Origin: Salminus brasiliensis
Taxonomy: Eukaryota; Chordata; Actinopteri; Characiformes; Bryconidae
Assembly (NCBI RefSeq): GCF_030463535.1
Contig: NC_132894.1
Coordinates: forward strand, 28,974,625-29,038,624
Reading direction: 5' to 3'
DNA length: 64,000 nt
The position numbers were made by a program, and so were the translations under genes. Below, piece by piece: positions 21,223-45,273 of this stretch (its first letter is position 1; every line of letters begins with the position of its first letter). The notes beneath the pieces were generated by a model. That model did not search any database. It worked only from the letters and a program-made list of their open reading frames with translations, and was not told the DNA's origin.

Positions 21223-23721
21223 TCATGAGCCGAGGTTGCTCATGGAGAGGTCCTTTGTTGATTGCTGGTCCTCACGATTGGATTTCAAGGTTATGGTTAA
21301 AAACCACAGGAACATCAAGACACCTGGAGTATGCAACACATAGGACAATTTATTTTAAATTTCTTCCCATGTATGCTTTTAACTACAGCCAACATTAAAA
21401 CTAACGGTGCTACATGGTTCTTTGAGCAATGACGTGGACTTGATTCCATAGAGAGCTATGTTTGTAAGAGAGATTCATTTGGTAAAGAACTTTTACATCA
21501 GCAAAGACCTTTAATCTTTAGACCTTTAAGAGATTCTTCACTCTCTCATTCTCATGCTCTGTGGAACCAAAAGTAATTCTTCCATGGCCAAAGTTATTCA
21601 AATCTGAATCTGGACCTTGAATCAAGTTTCCAGTCCTGGATTTCATTCTCGCTGAAAGTTAAGTGAACAGTTAATGTAACTGATTGGCCACATAGTGTCA
21701 CACCTGCTATGGATTACAAAGTGCAGGATCTGAACCCAGATTTGAAGACCGCTGTTCTATGGCATTGCTCAAAGAAACATTTTTAGCACCTTAATTAAAT
21801 TATTAATTAATTCATTTAGATTTTTATGAATATTGTTTGTCAAATATTTCCTTTTTTCCCCCTATTTGGTGCTGCCAATTAACCCACCCGTTTGTAGCCC
21901 CCCCTAGCACTGGGAGGGATCCCAACACTAAGAGGGTAAGGGCTTAACACAGGTCTCCCCCGATACATTTGACGCCAGCCACTGCCTCTTTTTAAGAGGT
22001 TTTCTTTTTTCTTTTTTGACCGCAGAGTCATTCACCAAGAAACCTTAGTGGGAAGCATATTCGAGATCATCCAACAACCAATGTGTCTATGGCCAAGGTG
22101 TGATGATAAGTTTTCATCTCTTGTTGTTATATTGATATACGTTAGCATTCCGGACCCAGAGCTAAACTACAGAAATACATTCCAGAAGCCCAACATGTCT
22201 TAGCGGAAGGTGAACATTGTGTGAATGAGATCTTCCACCAACCTTTTGCTGTAAAATTAAGCTTAGGCTATTGCCTCTATGAACCAACACTTACCTTGAA
22301 AGCCATTGAGTATGGTGAAGAGGTAAATTCCTGGTAGACTGATAGACTGTGGTCCATGTGTGCTGAATGCGAGCCCCCAAGGAAGCCCTAAAACGCAGCT
22401 AAGTCCCAGGACAGTGACCCAGTCCTTCCATATCCTCCTCACTCTATCTCCAGCCTGGACGCTCCGTACTCTCAGCTGCCGCATCTTCACCAGCATCACT
22501 GCCAGGATAGCTATGTTGAAGAGCAGCACCAACCCCAGATAACCATTCACTGTTATGTATCTCACGGTTTTAGTAGTGACCCAGCAGCTGCAGGTTGGAG
22601 AAGAAAAGCAGATGTGGTCATTGTGGACATAACACAAACAGAGATGAGAGCAGTTCCAATGTGTGTCCAATCTTATCCAACCAAGCAGGGGCACATCTGA
22701 TTTGGCTTGTTTAACTCGTTGTTCTAAAAGCCTATAAGCAGTTGAGAAGGTAGGCTTCTGCTTGTTTGGAGTGAAAACCCTGAAGCAACACTAGCTTTTA
22801 GTGGATAAGATTGGATAACTTTGGATCAGGGACAAAGGCATGTTTTGGAACTGTTGGATGGGGCTTACAGGTCCATGGCTACTGTGGTATTGCTGGCACC
22901 TTCCATTAGGGTGAACCTTCCATGTGCACCAGCTATTCCGCAGATTGTTACTATAAGTGTAGGAACACCTGCAGCAAAGCAAAAACGAATGAAATTTCGT
23001 GACCCTATTCTTCATGAAACAAAATAAAGGAAAATTATGGTTAATATGGTCCATCAAAGTCGTATACTAAGATAGGCTGGTTTTTACCATGAAAGCAGGA
23101 ACACAAACCTGTATATGCTTGACAGAGAGGTTTGGACTTTTATTAACCCAAATAAAATACCTATTTGTGATAATATGTAATATAATGTAATTCCTTTGCG
23201 TTTAAACTTTCGCACCCTATGTATATTCTTGCATGGTTACTCCTGCAACAGATTTCATTGTCCACTGATGGTTTGGGATTTGAGAGAGAATTTGCAGGCT
23301 TGGTGATGAATTTTCGTGCCTTATGTATCTTTTTTGTCATCTTTCTCAGTCTAAATCATTTTAGTTAATATTTACCATATGAGTGTCTCTGGCATTAGCC
23401 ATTCTAGCAGCTAGCAACACACAAAATATAAGATATTACCCTTTGTCAACTCACCCCAGCCCACCAAGCTCAGTTTGAGTAGGTATCTCCTGATGTAGAT
23501 GTTAAAGACCCGCACTAGCAGCAGGTACAAGTGGAAGCCTTCAATAGCTGTCCAGGTGAAAGTGACCTGCAGGGCCCAGTGCAGCATAATTCCCAGGGAC
23601 TTGCAGACTGCATCATTTTCTGGAGACCAAAAGGTACTAGTCAGGAAGAAGAGGTGCAGTAGAAACAGCGAGCCTGTAAGCTGTAAATGGATGACGACAG
23701 AGTGTTCTGTCTTTAAAGTCC

Positions 23722-23760
<39 letters not shown>

Positions 23761-24297
23761 GTGTGATATTGTTGGTTTCTTCTTGAGTTTAGTTTGTTGG
23801 AGTTTCCCCTTGTTTTTAGTTTCTTTCACTTTCCTCTTTGTCTGCCGCTGGTCTTTTCTCACACCTAGTCTTATCTCTGAAACAGCTTCTTGTAGTCTAC
23901 CATTTCTGTCATGAGTGCCAGCACTATCCTTGCCAGGGCCCTAAGCAAAACCTGACTTTGGCCCTCTTACCTAAAGGCACATTAACAGTGCCTATAAACA
24001 ATATACACTCTCTTGGATGTTCTCCTTTGTCCTTCTTTTATTGCTTTTCTAAACGGAGCCATGGTCAATATGACAAAAGAAATCTTCAAAGTAATGCCCA
24101 TGCAATAAAAATAAATAATGCTAAATAAGTGACTGCATAAATATTCACCCCCTCTACAGTGACTAACCTAATTTAACAACAGAGGTCCAGGCAATTGGCG
24201 CTAGTAAAGGTAAAGGTAAAGGTGCATGTATTTGTCACTTTACTATGTACAGCAAAATGTGTCCTCCGCATTTGTTCCATCTGTAGTAGTGAACACG

Positions 24298-24333
<36 letters not shown>

Positions 24334-27300
24334 CGAACTAGTAACTAATCGGTACCTACATGCAAAGCAGTGTAAACTGGCTGAGTTGTTCTTAAGTCAT
24401 AACAGTGGGGAAAGAATGGTGGTTCCAAAGAGTTTAGGAGGTTCATCTATTAGCTCGCTTTATTACTTTTAAGTGTGATTAGGATGTTGGATTACTTTGC
24501 TCCTCAAACAAATCTAATATTAATGGAAATTGATTTTTTTGTGTTACATTCCGACCTGAAGACATTCTCTGATAAATATGCTATACCAGAGACAAGCAGA
24601 AAGGGGCAAACCCTTTATCACAGCCCTGAAGGATATTCGTATCTAATAAATATCTCTCAAACACAGTTCAGATGTGTGGAACCACTACCCATGATTAAGT
24701 TCGTCTAAAGGGTTTATTTTTGGGGTGTGGTTGAGTTGCTGTTGGATGTAGTGTTGGAATGGAAAAAATGAGCATCCTCAGTGTTTTCCCAGGCTCCTCA
24801 TGGAAAACGGAAAGTACTTTTTTAATTGTGATTATACTTGTACAGAACTATGAAACTGTTCTTCACATGTTCCAGCTTGGAAACAACTGGAGCAGCCCAG
24901 CTAAATGTTGGTTAGTAGAATGTAAGGTAAGGTAAGGTGCATGTATTTGTCACTGTACAGCGAAATGTGTCCTTCGCATTTAACCCATCTGTGGTAGTGA
25001 ACACACACACACACACACACACTAGTGAACTAGTGGCAGTGAGTACACACACACCCAGAGCGGTGGGCAGCCAACTCCAGCGCCTGGGGAGCAGAGAGGG
25101 TAAAGGGCCTTGCTCAAGGGCCCAACAGTGGCAGCTTGCCAAGCCCGGGACAACCCTGTTATCGATAGCCCGGCACTCTAACCGCTGAACCACCACCGCC
25201 CCAGTTGTAAACATTGCAACTTTTAGTTCTTAGAAGGTTTAATCTGTCAGGTTTTCTAGACATTGCTAGAAAATGTAACCTTTTTATGATAACGTTTATT
25301 TATTGTTTTTATGTTTAAAGTTTTTTTTTCTGATTTTACCTATTTTTGTCTGGATTTTACCCAATTTGGATCGCCCAACCCATACATCTTCTCCCCCATC
25401 ACATGCTTCTTACACATGTGCATGCCAGCCACCACCTCTTTTTCCAAACTGCTGTCAATGCAGAAGTAAACCCTTTGACCCTGTATGATGGGCATATCTA
25501 ATAAATTACTATAAAACATAGGTTGTAATTTGTGCTATGGGGAGGCCTATGGAGATTGCATATATCTAGGAAGGAACTGCACTGTCTACCTCCGCTGACA
25601 GGATAAATGTTGAGATTGATCTTGATTTGGCTGATAAACATCTAACACAACCCACAAACCCCAAATATAACATATCATTTTCTTTTCTTAATTTGACATA
25701 TCCTTGGTTTGGTGGAGGTATATTGGAACCACTGCAGTGGATTCATTTTAAACTAGTGAAACATTGAGATCACCACCGGGTTTCCTCATGTTCTATATTC
25801 AAAAGCCAGTTTAGAAAAGACAACCAATACACTGAGCTTGTGAAGATCTCCTGCCACATACATACATACAGCTAAATTAGAAGGTCAGCTGGTTACGCAT
25901 GGGTTTTATCTCACTATCAAGAATGTACTGAAGCAGCCCTCTTACCTCTTGCACAGAAACAGGATGATGATGACAGCTGTGCAAACGACGGAAAAAGATG
26001 ATCCAAAGTATGAGATGTACACAAGACGCTGAACCTCAACAGGGTCTGGCACATCAGGGCTCTGTGAGGGATCGACACGGTGAATGAGAGTCATATCAGA
26101 ACTCAGAATAACATAGAGAGGATTCAGCTTAGGGCAAGACACTACAGGAGATGATGGTCATGTTTAAAAAAGTTAAGAAATAAAATATTAATATTTTATA
26201 TAAAAAACTAAAAAGAACTATTTGAAGCACCTTCATTTTTTAAAACAGTGTATTCTGTCACTGACTGTAGTCTGGTATTGTTCGCACTACACTGTGTCTG
26301 CTAATTTTTATAAATTAATATACTGCAATAAAAACAAAAGTATTACGGCATGTGCAAAAGTAATGGCACATTAAATATGTATTAAATATCTTTTTTCCAA
26401 TATGAATAATTAACAAAATTAACACAATTTTACTCGACATCCAGATTTTATATATTAAGAAATTCCTTCCCTTACGTTTGGAATAGGATGACAAGAACTT
26501 TCCTTCAAAATTTTTGGTTGTGAATGTAGGTAATAGCAGATTTTTGAGAAAGAAATGGGCGAGACTGTCATCCCCTCGGTATCGCGCCCTCCCCTGGGAT
26601 GATTCCGAGCCGCCGCCCACAGACCCAAATATGGACTTCTGCCTCGTTCGGTTCATGTGTTTGGTTCTTTTCATGTTTCGGTTCATGATTCAGGTTCATT
26701 TGTGTTCATGTTTGATTTAGAGTGTCTCATTTCATGTTGATCCTGTTCATGTGTTTCACCTGGGATCTAGAGGTACTTAAGGAGCCTCGACGCTTAGTTT
26801 GAGGCCGAGAATTGCATGTTTGGAGTCTTGAGGTTCCTGTTATCGCTCACGGTGTGATAAGGCCATCCTTACTCAACACTTTTTCTGCTGTGTTTTGACT
26901 TTTGGTTGAACTTTATGAGAAGATTATAACCTTGCTATGTTGCCTCTTGCTGATTTGCCATCATGGTTCTAGATCCTCATCCAAAAAGTAACAGGAAACA
27001 TGGAAAACATGACATGGCAAATGTGATCCAGTCCTTCATATTTCTCTTGGTTGCCAGTGGTTTTGGCCTTGCAGCCTTCCTATAGCTACCATCTCTTTCT
27101 AAAGGTGGAATTATTCACGCTGACCTTATCTGGTGCTGAAGAGGCCTGCAGTCCCTTAAATTCTTGTCTGGGTTTGTTTATTAATTATTTTCATTAATGG
27201 AACCAAACTCAACATTTTGTCTGTAGTGTCTTGCCATAACAAGTGTTCTTTGGGAAAACCAGATCAAACAGTCCACTTACTATTAGCACTGCAAAAAAAC

Positions 27301-30300
27301 TGAGGTGATTGCATTTACAGGTTATGTTCGTATAGTTTTGGCTGGTTTCACAGCCCTCTGTGCTCCAGTTTCCTAAAAAGCAAGAAAACACACACAAAAT
27401 GAAACAAGCCCACCAGCCCACTTATCCTGCAGTCTTTTGCACATCAACAGTAAACATCATTCAGTCTCATAGGACTGTCACTTTTTACAGTAGGCCTACA
27501 TTCTTATTTTCAGGGGAACTGAAGATTATTTTATTAGTGTTTGCTTCCGGACCTTTGTCACTATTGTTTGGCAGCTTCCAGTAGACACATTTTCTATTGC
27601 CAGTCTGAAACATAGGCATGATATAGGAAATAAATGCAAATGAGAAATTAAGTCTGCAATACATTTTATTACATTGTATTATTATTATTACAGTATATTT
27701 TTTCTTACCTGATTCACATTCATGAACTCCACCCTAACAGGATCAGAAAGGTTGTGGACATCTTGTTCCCCAAGCCATACTCCTATAACCTGCTTATGTG
27801 TAGATTCTTGAGCTGAAGGTACCTGGGCCACAACACATGTACAGAACATCTGTATAACTCACTGCTGCTGTAGATGTACTGCATAAGATACACTACAATA
27901 TCCGAGGTTAAGCAATGTATAATATACTGTATAATAAAGATCTCATTTTTGCATAGATGCAAAGGTCCCATTGAACACATGACAATAATGAACGGCTGAA
28001 TTTGTTCTTTTAAGGTGAACTAGTTCTGAGCATGAAGGTAAAATCCTGGGACAATTAAGAATTACGGCTGTAGATCAGTCCAAAACCTAGAATCTGGGGA
28101 TAGATTTGCAAAAACGTTCCTATAAACAAACCTGAAAATAGAAATTAAGGCCTCATTCACCAAACGTTTTTGAGAAGAAATTTCTTCTTAACCCCCCCTC
28201 ATGCAGTTTTTATTTGGGATTTGTTAACAAAGCAAATGAGATCCATTAAACACCTTGAATCTGATGTAGACTTTTTAGGACTTTTCTCAAGAACAAATTG
28301 AAGAAATCTCTTAAGAAGATAGTGGTAAATGAGGCCCAGTGATCCTAAATGCAAGTCTACTTAAGAAAATTGTAATTATTAATTTATTTTCTTAATTCTT
28401 AAGAGTTTTTTTAGACTGGGATAGCATGCAGCCATTTGTAACTTATTCTTATTTTATTATTATGCCTTCTATTCTGCATTTTACAGCTTATAAATAACAC
28501 ATTGTCTTATATTTCTTTATTTAGTTTCATTAATGAGGGGGGGGGGGGAAATAGAGGGGAAACAGAATCAAACAGAACTTCTAAAAATAAAGAAGTTCTG
28601 TTTGGAAGGAAGGACTTTTATGTTAAAGGAAGGACTTTTATGTTGAAAGGTACTTTTGGGTTGATGCCCCTTATCACCATTTTGACTAATCTTTGGTTAA
28701 TGTGTATCACCTGTGGGCTGGTGTATTTAAGTGGGGCTAGTGCCAGCTGCTGTTAGCTAAGGTCTTCCTTATGACAGTGTGGTGACAGACAGCCTGTAAT
28801 TCTAACGTGACCTTCACCCTCCAACTTTAATTTAATTTGGCATTCATTCTAGAAAAAAAAAAATCTAATAAAATCAATTGTTAAGATGACCCATGGTTCT
28901 TAATAAAAAAAAATAAAGAAAAAAAATTTAACAGCATTTTTTTTATTTATCCCCAGACTTCAGGTTGGCATGGGCAGCAAGGTAGAATGCAATGTTTCCA
29001 CATCTAGTGAAATGTATGAAGGCCATAGTAAGTGAGTATTAGTTTTGCAGACATGATAAGTATTAAATTGAATATCCTTTTATGTATTTAGATTCATTTA
29101 TATATAATTATTTATATATTTATATATTTATATATATGTAATGATTGGTTGGTGCTCTGGCAAACTCATTGTAACCAACATTTATAAGCAATTTGTCCTT
29201 TAAATCTGACTGCATTCTCTAGCGTAAGATCAACCCGTCAAGAAACTGCTGCGGCCCTCCGGCATTACAGTCCAACATCACCTGACAAATAAAATCAGAC
29301 ACTGACCGTGAAAAGACTGTGGTTGAGTACAGATACAGTTAAGGGTGCTTCATCCTTCTCCAGCTGTCCCCCCATGCTTCTCTGGACAGCTTCTGGTGGA
29401 ATATAGATTACATGTCCATGTTCTGTTTCCAATCTGCCCTGGAAAAACAACGCAGTAGATGTTCAGTGTACATGTGCATCTTGATGCTCTTTGCAATTCT
29501 GCTTTTCACTATTGTGTGCCCACTTGGGGTCTTTAAATCATAGAGAATTAAAAATCTACCATTTGTAAGCCTTTACCATTGATGTGCCATTTAGCAAGAG
29601 GTTATTTATTGCAAATATCGCACATAGCGAGCTGTGAAAGCAACTGAATGTCTCTTTGCTGTAAAACTAATTGTGGCTGTAAATTAATTGCTGCCTTAGA
29701 TGGTCAGATGTACATACACTCTTTTACACAAATTGGGGTTTCCATGATTTTCTGAACTGTTCTGGTTTTGTGAGTTATTGTTTATATGTTTTTTTTTTTT
29801 GGGGGGGTCAAAGGTATACATATATGATCAAAAATATACTTAGACCCACTTAGCTTATTAATTAAGTGGTGTTGAAAGTTCCAAAATGTCTTAACTTGCA
29901 AAGCTCAAACTTCCTGCTAATGATCATGACGGACATACAGTTGGTAGCTTTTCTGTCACCATAGAAAGCATTTGTTTGACAGCACTCGTTGGATTGACCG
30001 ACACTGTCGGTCAGTACAATAGGGGAAGCAGTGCAGAAGTCAGGAATGTCTCCATTTCTATGTTTAGCCATTTCTAAGCAACAGCAGATGCCAAGATCAT
30101 CAGTTTAAACAACTGTACATAAGAACAAGTTATTCAGAGGTGTAGCCACTTCCCTAAGGTCTGGAAGATGATCCAAACTGTCACCCTCAGCTGAGAGGAA
30201 ATGGTTCAAAAAGTCATGAACAACCCAGGAACCACCAAGGCACAGACCTTCCATGATTCCACACTGATGTGCACTAATAGACATTGAATGGTAGGATATG

Positions 30301-30769
30301 TATGTGGAGATATTAATTTCAGTACCAAACAAATCAAAATCACATAATGACAGTACATCCAAAATAGGTGTTTCATTACCAAACCCATGATTATAAGAAG
30401 TGTGTATTCAGCATATCAGAAACTGTTAGATCATTCCACAATGTACAAATATTGTTATTGAGGCAAAGGGGACCTACGAATATTGCAATAAAGGCATGCT
30501 TAACTATGAATTAAAAAACCTTTAGCTAGATAATATGTACTAATGTCTTGTAAATGTATTTGTGCAGCAGCAGTTAAGTGTTGTGATTTGCAGCGGGAGT
30601 AGCTCTGTGAATGTCATAACAGTGGTCTTACCTCCCTCTTGGATGTCACAGTCGCAAAGTACAAGTCTGGGGTTTTGAACCGGACCCTTGATGGTGGTCT
30701 TGTACAGTTTCTCATCATTTTTTCAACACACCTGTACAAAGAATTAAGCCAGTCATGTGTGTGTATGTG

Positions 30770-30860
<91 letters not shown>

Positions 30861-32367
30861 GTATATGTTCTTATGCAACATCAACCTCAAACTGCCTTGC
30901 AAGAAACAGGAGCCTCTTGTGGGATATGAACTGTGTTAAAAATTCCATTGACTACACTCAGATTACCCCTAAACCGCACAGCGTAGAAGTCTTCCTCATC
31001 GTCTGTCTGCTGGTGTGGGCTTCTGTCATGTATAATTCTCAGGCAGCGTGCACCCAGCGCTCCAGAATTTACATCTGTGGCTTGTTTCACCGCTCAATAT
31101 CAGACTGCATATAAGCCACACTCCCACAGACTTTCACACATGTGTCTGACTTACTGCCTCTCTCTTGCCTCATAGCTGTAGTGATTGTATATCTTGTCTC
31201 AGCACTGCTCAGTACCAGCATTAGTTGTTTCTTATTAGCCTTTAGAATAACTTAGTCTAGCCTAACCTAGCCTTTCTTATCATTGTTAAAGACTTTACTT
31301 CTTTGTTTTCTTGCTTTCTCTGCCTTTTTTTTTTTTGTTTTTTGTTTTTTTGAGGTATTCAGTTTATTTGTTATTGTGCTGGTAATAAACCTGTCCTCTG
31401 TACTAATAAACTCCCCCAGTCTGGTGATTCATCTTCTGGTGTTCAGACCTGGGGCTGTATTCACAAAAGCTTTGCTACAAAACCGTCTCGAGATGTTTTG
31501 AAAATTCTTCTTTTTTTTCTTTTTTTTTTCTTCTACAGGAATCTGGGGGTTAGAATCACTGATGAACTACAAATAACTGATTCTGTTCAGAATTATTGAT
31601 TCAATTTCATCAAAGACATATGCTGATACAAATGGACATTTACACATATTTAATACACATATGTTTAATGCACATTTCATTGGTGTGTAAGACTAAATAT
31701 TAAAATCTTTAAACCCCAAAACTCACCTAGGGACTTTCAGGGGATGGTTTTTCTGACAGTCATAGAGAACTCCTGAACAAAAACTGGAAACATTGTGGAA
31801 CGTCGCGGAATCACCTGTATATGTAAATGTGACATCAGGGAAGACCAGTTTCTCCTTAATTTTACAAATATGTTCTAACAGCATGTATAAGAATGCATAA
31901 TGGTAGGGACAAAGACCGTTCCGAGTTTCATTTGCTTCAATAATCCAACTCGTCAATGGCCTAGTGAACATTTATTATGTTAATATCCTGAAACTTAACA
32001 CAGCTTTTAAATGTGTAACATGATGGGAAAATGACTGGTGACTCTTTCATTTTAATTAAAGTTACACATTTACTTCACTAATACACTATTATTTACAGAA
32101 TTTAATCACCCCTAAATATCCCATTACCTATTTAATAACTTCGTATGACAACATAGTGCTCCACAAAACACTTCATGAACCTTAAATCTTTAGTTTTTAG
32201 CTTAAACAACTGTTTAAATCTGAAGAATCATATCAGATCTTTTTATGAAGCCAAAACCTACTTTCAGTAAAGCTGAAATAACAGATATTTTGTGTCCTAC
32301 CTTCCTCGGCTGTTGCCTTGGAGGAAAAAGAAAATACAAAAACGATAAGATAACATGCTGCCCTCAT
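21223..32367 (-). CDS. Adhesion GPCR A (subfamily VIII, ADGRG1/3/5-like), complete
   Basis: Twelve exons in consistent phase: 32301-32367, 31727-31814, 30632-30731, 29307-29438, 27709-27822, 27553-27604, 27281-27372, 25946-26061, 23455-23720, 22869-22968, 22295-22587 and 21223-21323, giving 506 residues. It starts with a signal peptide (MRAACYLIVFVFSFSSKATA). A short ectodomain of about 208 residues ends in a GAIN/GPS with all four cysteines: RKCVYW, NWSTEGC, then CKCNHL|S. The predicted cleavage is Leu208|Ser209, exposing the tethered agonist SFFAVLI. TM1 begins near residue 229; TM2-TM3 are in the 266-nt exon (LYLLLVRVFNIYIRRYLLKL) and TM5-TM7 in the 293-nt exon. The tail is short (TLKSNREDQQSTKDLSMSNL). 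It resembles GPR56/GPR97/GPR114, which couple to G12/13 or Go/Gs; which one is orthologous cannot be decided here. The ectodomain is shorter than in B. The donor of exon 27553-27604 (GTCCGG) is weak but is required by phase. Confidence 0.88.
21860..22000 (+). mobile_element. tRNA-derived SINE-like repeat, partial copy
   Basis: Contains ctgccaattaacccacccg, tagccccccctagcac, a stretch like taagggcttaacacagg, and gccagccactgcctctttt, shared with copies at 20400-20755 and 38140-38465. It lies in the last intron of receptor A. A weaker relic is at 25330-25450. Confidence 0.5.
23724..23759. repeat. (GA)n microsatellite forming a polypyrimidine tract
   Basis: About 18 GA units. On the minus strand this reads (CT)n and abuts the CAG acceptor of the TM2-TM3 exon (exon starts at 23720). 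Confidence 0.95.
24215..24345 (+). mobile_element. CA-associated short interspersed repeat, truncated copy
   Basis: aaggtgcatgtatttgtcac, then aaatgtgtcctccgcatttg, then (CA)n and actagcgaactagt. This is the 5' part of the same element as 24918-25203. Confidence 0.6.
24918..25203 (+). mobile_element. CA-associated short interspersed repeat (Mermaid-like), full copy
   Basis: Order of parts: ggtgcatgtatttgtcac, (CA)n, then gagcagagagggtaaagggc, cttgctcaagggcccaacag, and a tRNA-like end with cactctaaccgctgaaccac. Such microsatellite-associated repeats are widespread in otophysan fish genomes; the family name is from memory. It lies in a receptor A intron. Confidence 0.65.
26160..27270. other. 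Receptor A intron 26062-27280, contents unclear
   Basis: AT-rich, with a GC-richer patch at 26550-26640 and repeated ttcatg words at 26650-26760. Open minus-strand frames show no recognisable domain. It may contain a decayed transposable element, but no termini were identified. Confidence 0.4.
30774..30855. repeat. (CA)n(TA)n compound microsatellite
   Basis: About 13 CA units followed by about 27 TA units, just upstream (minus-strand sense) of receptor A exon 30632-30731. Open reading frames across it are low-complexity artefacts. Confidence 0.95.
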
Positions 32368-33495
32368 TTCTCGAAAATTACAGTTCCTCGCTGTCTGTCT
32401 GCTGCCACCTTCAACTCTTGGTTCCTCATAGTGAGCTCTGACTCTTGTCGCATTTGTGGTTATCTGCTGAATCAGAAAGCAAGTGGTTGTCACACAGCAA
32501 CATCAGGTTACACATATGATCAATCGCAAGATGTGACCAACACACCAAAACGTTCACAGTGTACCATTTTATTAACAAAATGGGACAGATTCAAATATTC
32601 AGTTGTACAGAAGATCTTGACACTCTTGAGAACTATACTTGAGGTAATTACAGAAAGGAAGAAGCAGTGAGGGTGAAAGAAATCTTCTTGGTTGTAAACT
32701 TAAAAAAATGGACTTTACTCATAATACAGAAAGTTATAGTCATAAAATATTAAATCACAGTTGAGTGGTTTAGGCTGCATAAATTAAACAATCCGCTGTT
32801 CATAGGGATCAGCAGCTGGGCATATGCATGAGTCCAAACAGCAGGTCAGTGAGGTTTAATGTACATTCAAATAAAAATCAAAAACAACAAACTAATTCTT
32901 AAGCAGCCGAAAACATAGTGGCACATTATACATACATCTTAAACAACATGGGATTTCTCAACAGTGTGAATTAACCCCCAAAAAAGTGAGTTATCACCTG
33001 TGATAACAGACGCATTGTGTAATTTGTTAAGAATCATTTCTCATCCATGGCTCGTTGTCACAAGTGCAGAAATCAACATCGCATATGCATTCATGAGCAG
33101 AAAAAGAGACATTTACTATTTACTATATGAGGATTAGAACTGAATGATAACTTATTTATTTAAGTTTTGCCATGTTCTGGTCATTGCTGGACATCAAAAC
33201 AGATAGCCAAAAACTGGAAGTGCTGTGTCAAATCTGTCTAGACAGAATCACATAAATATACTAAACACTACAGCAAACTAAAACCATACAACCTGAAAAC
33301 TCCAAACTCTGTAAAGGTTAAACATGTTGTAAGGTCAGCAATGAGGAACTAAATGGAGAAATGCAGACTGTACAGCTGATTATGAAAGTGGTGATGGCTC
33401 GTTTGAGTTGTGAGAACTCTCTGTCTTGTTATCCACTGCTTTGTGAAGTAAAGTTGGAAAGGCTTCTCTTTGGCAACTGCTGCCTGTAACGTCTG
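32368..33495. other. Spacer between receptor B stop and receptor A start
   Basis: Only about 1.1 kb separates the last codon of B from the first codon of A. It must contain the 3' end of B and the promoter or 5' UTR of A. It is AT-rich; no TATA box or poly(A) site could be assigned with confidence. Confidence 0.5.
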
Positions 33496-43933
<10,438 letters not shown>

Positions 43934-44454
43934 TTCAGCAACTGCCTGTTTACCTTCGTTCCTTTAAGAGCTGTGAAAACTGTGGTGAAAAAAAGAATGC
44001 CTGGGTTAATCTCTACCTGTCATGGCCTATATTTAACACTATTTAACTAATTATATATGTATTGGATTTGAAACACTTCTCTGGAGAACAACCTAGAGAA
44101 CATTCGACTGTATCATCAAATAAACATAGTTTTTAAACAAGACAGCTCTCATTGATATGTTTTAGGGACTGAACTTTTCTGATGTTAGAGCCAATGCTCC
44201 CCAATGCTTTACTAACCTAAAAAGTGTCACAGGCACGTGTTTAAACCACAAACATTTTTTTAACAGTGATATAAATGTGCTTTGTGTCCTTTATGGTCGC
44301 TCTCTCCGAATGTACTTTTTGTCTCCAAATGCGAACAATCAGCCTAAAAAGCTCAGCCTCATATCACGTTATTTTCCAAGAACCTAGAGTAGCACTTTCC
44401 TCCCAAACACAAAATGAGTATTCTGACCCAAAGAAAGGCCCAGACTTACCAAAA

Positions 44455-44549
44455 ACTTCAGGTTGAAGACACATCTGAGCTCTCACGCTGTCTAGTACTG
44501 CGAAACTTCCAAGCAGGTCTACTGGAAAGGAATCATTGATGTCACCCAT
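44455..44549 (-). other. Possible 5' non-coding exon of receptor B
   Basis: An open minus-strand stretch beginning with an ATG at 44549 runs to a strong donor (TTTTTG|GTAAGT) near 44455, about 520 bases upstream of the receptor B start codon. If spliced to an acceptor just upstream of 43933 it would be a 5' UTR exon with an upstream ORF. No protein family is recognised, and there is no direct proof of transcription. Confidence 0.3.
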
Positions 44550-44699
44550 TCTTCTTTACTGTATGTTGTTCCTGCCATTCATTTGACTAGGCAAATTACA
44601 CCACATCATGAGTTCAATTTAATCACTTCAGATGCGTAATGGACAAGACAGCTCTTATTTAACTGTTTACTTTATTTAAATCGACTATTGCAGTTTTTT

Positions 44700-44850
44700 G
44701 GAAACTCCATGGGCATTTTGGGCTCCATGAAACAATATTGCACTGCGCCACATTTACTCTAACAATTCTGCCAAAATACTCAATTAACACTTCTGTCAGT
44801 CCCAGGCCCTTAGAACTGCCCTAACTTTCCTCCTCTACAGCACCCCTGAA
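44700..44850. repeat. Dispersed repeat shared with receptor C intron
   Basis: The block with attctgccaaaatactcaat and ttttgggctccatgaaa is repeated in the same orientation at 60240-60350. It is either a mobile element relic or part of an old segmental duplication spanning receptor genes. Confidence 0.6.
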
Positions 44851-45238
44851 TTTAGGTATTACGAGGACAATTTGAAATGCCACAATAACATGGCTCCTGA
44901 AAATAGCCTTCTTCTTTTATACATGCAAATAACACAAATGCAGATGAAAAGCATGCCAATGACTCCCATGGGATCCCCTAATCACACAACAATCCAGGAA
45001 GAAAATCTGCTTAAGGAAACATGCTAATGCCCATTTTTTGATTCAGTTGACGGGACAAAGGACGCTTTGTGTTGGTAAAGCATAGACCTAAACCAGAGGA
45101 ACAGAGACCACTTTCTATACAATACAAACTGATCTAATATGCTTATCAGTAAATTGTCTCTTAGCGTTCTGAATTCACCTAATAATAACATGAGCTTTTT
45201 ACTGTCAATAACTCCTGAAGTGCCTGTTTTACTTATTT

Positions 45239-45245
<7 letters not shown>

Positions 45246-45272
<27 letters not shown>
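45246..45272. repeat. (CA)n microsatellite
   Basis: About 13 CA units in the spacer between receptors B and C. Confidence 0.95.

Positions 45273-45273
<1 letters not shown>

Noticed and set aside
22201-22262. Alternative terminal exon for receptor A after a TTTTACAG acceptor
   Set aside because: It does not continue TM7, whereas 21223-21323 gives VLMFLWFLTIT in phase.
30755-31114. ORFs of 60-119 codons with THTHTH and IYIYIY runs
   Set aside because: Low-complexity translation of the (CA)n(TA)n microsatellite.
32245-32670. 141-codon plus-strand ORF
   Set aside because: Opposite strand of the receptor A signal-peptide exon and its flank; no recognisable domain.
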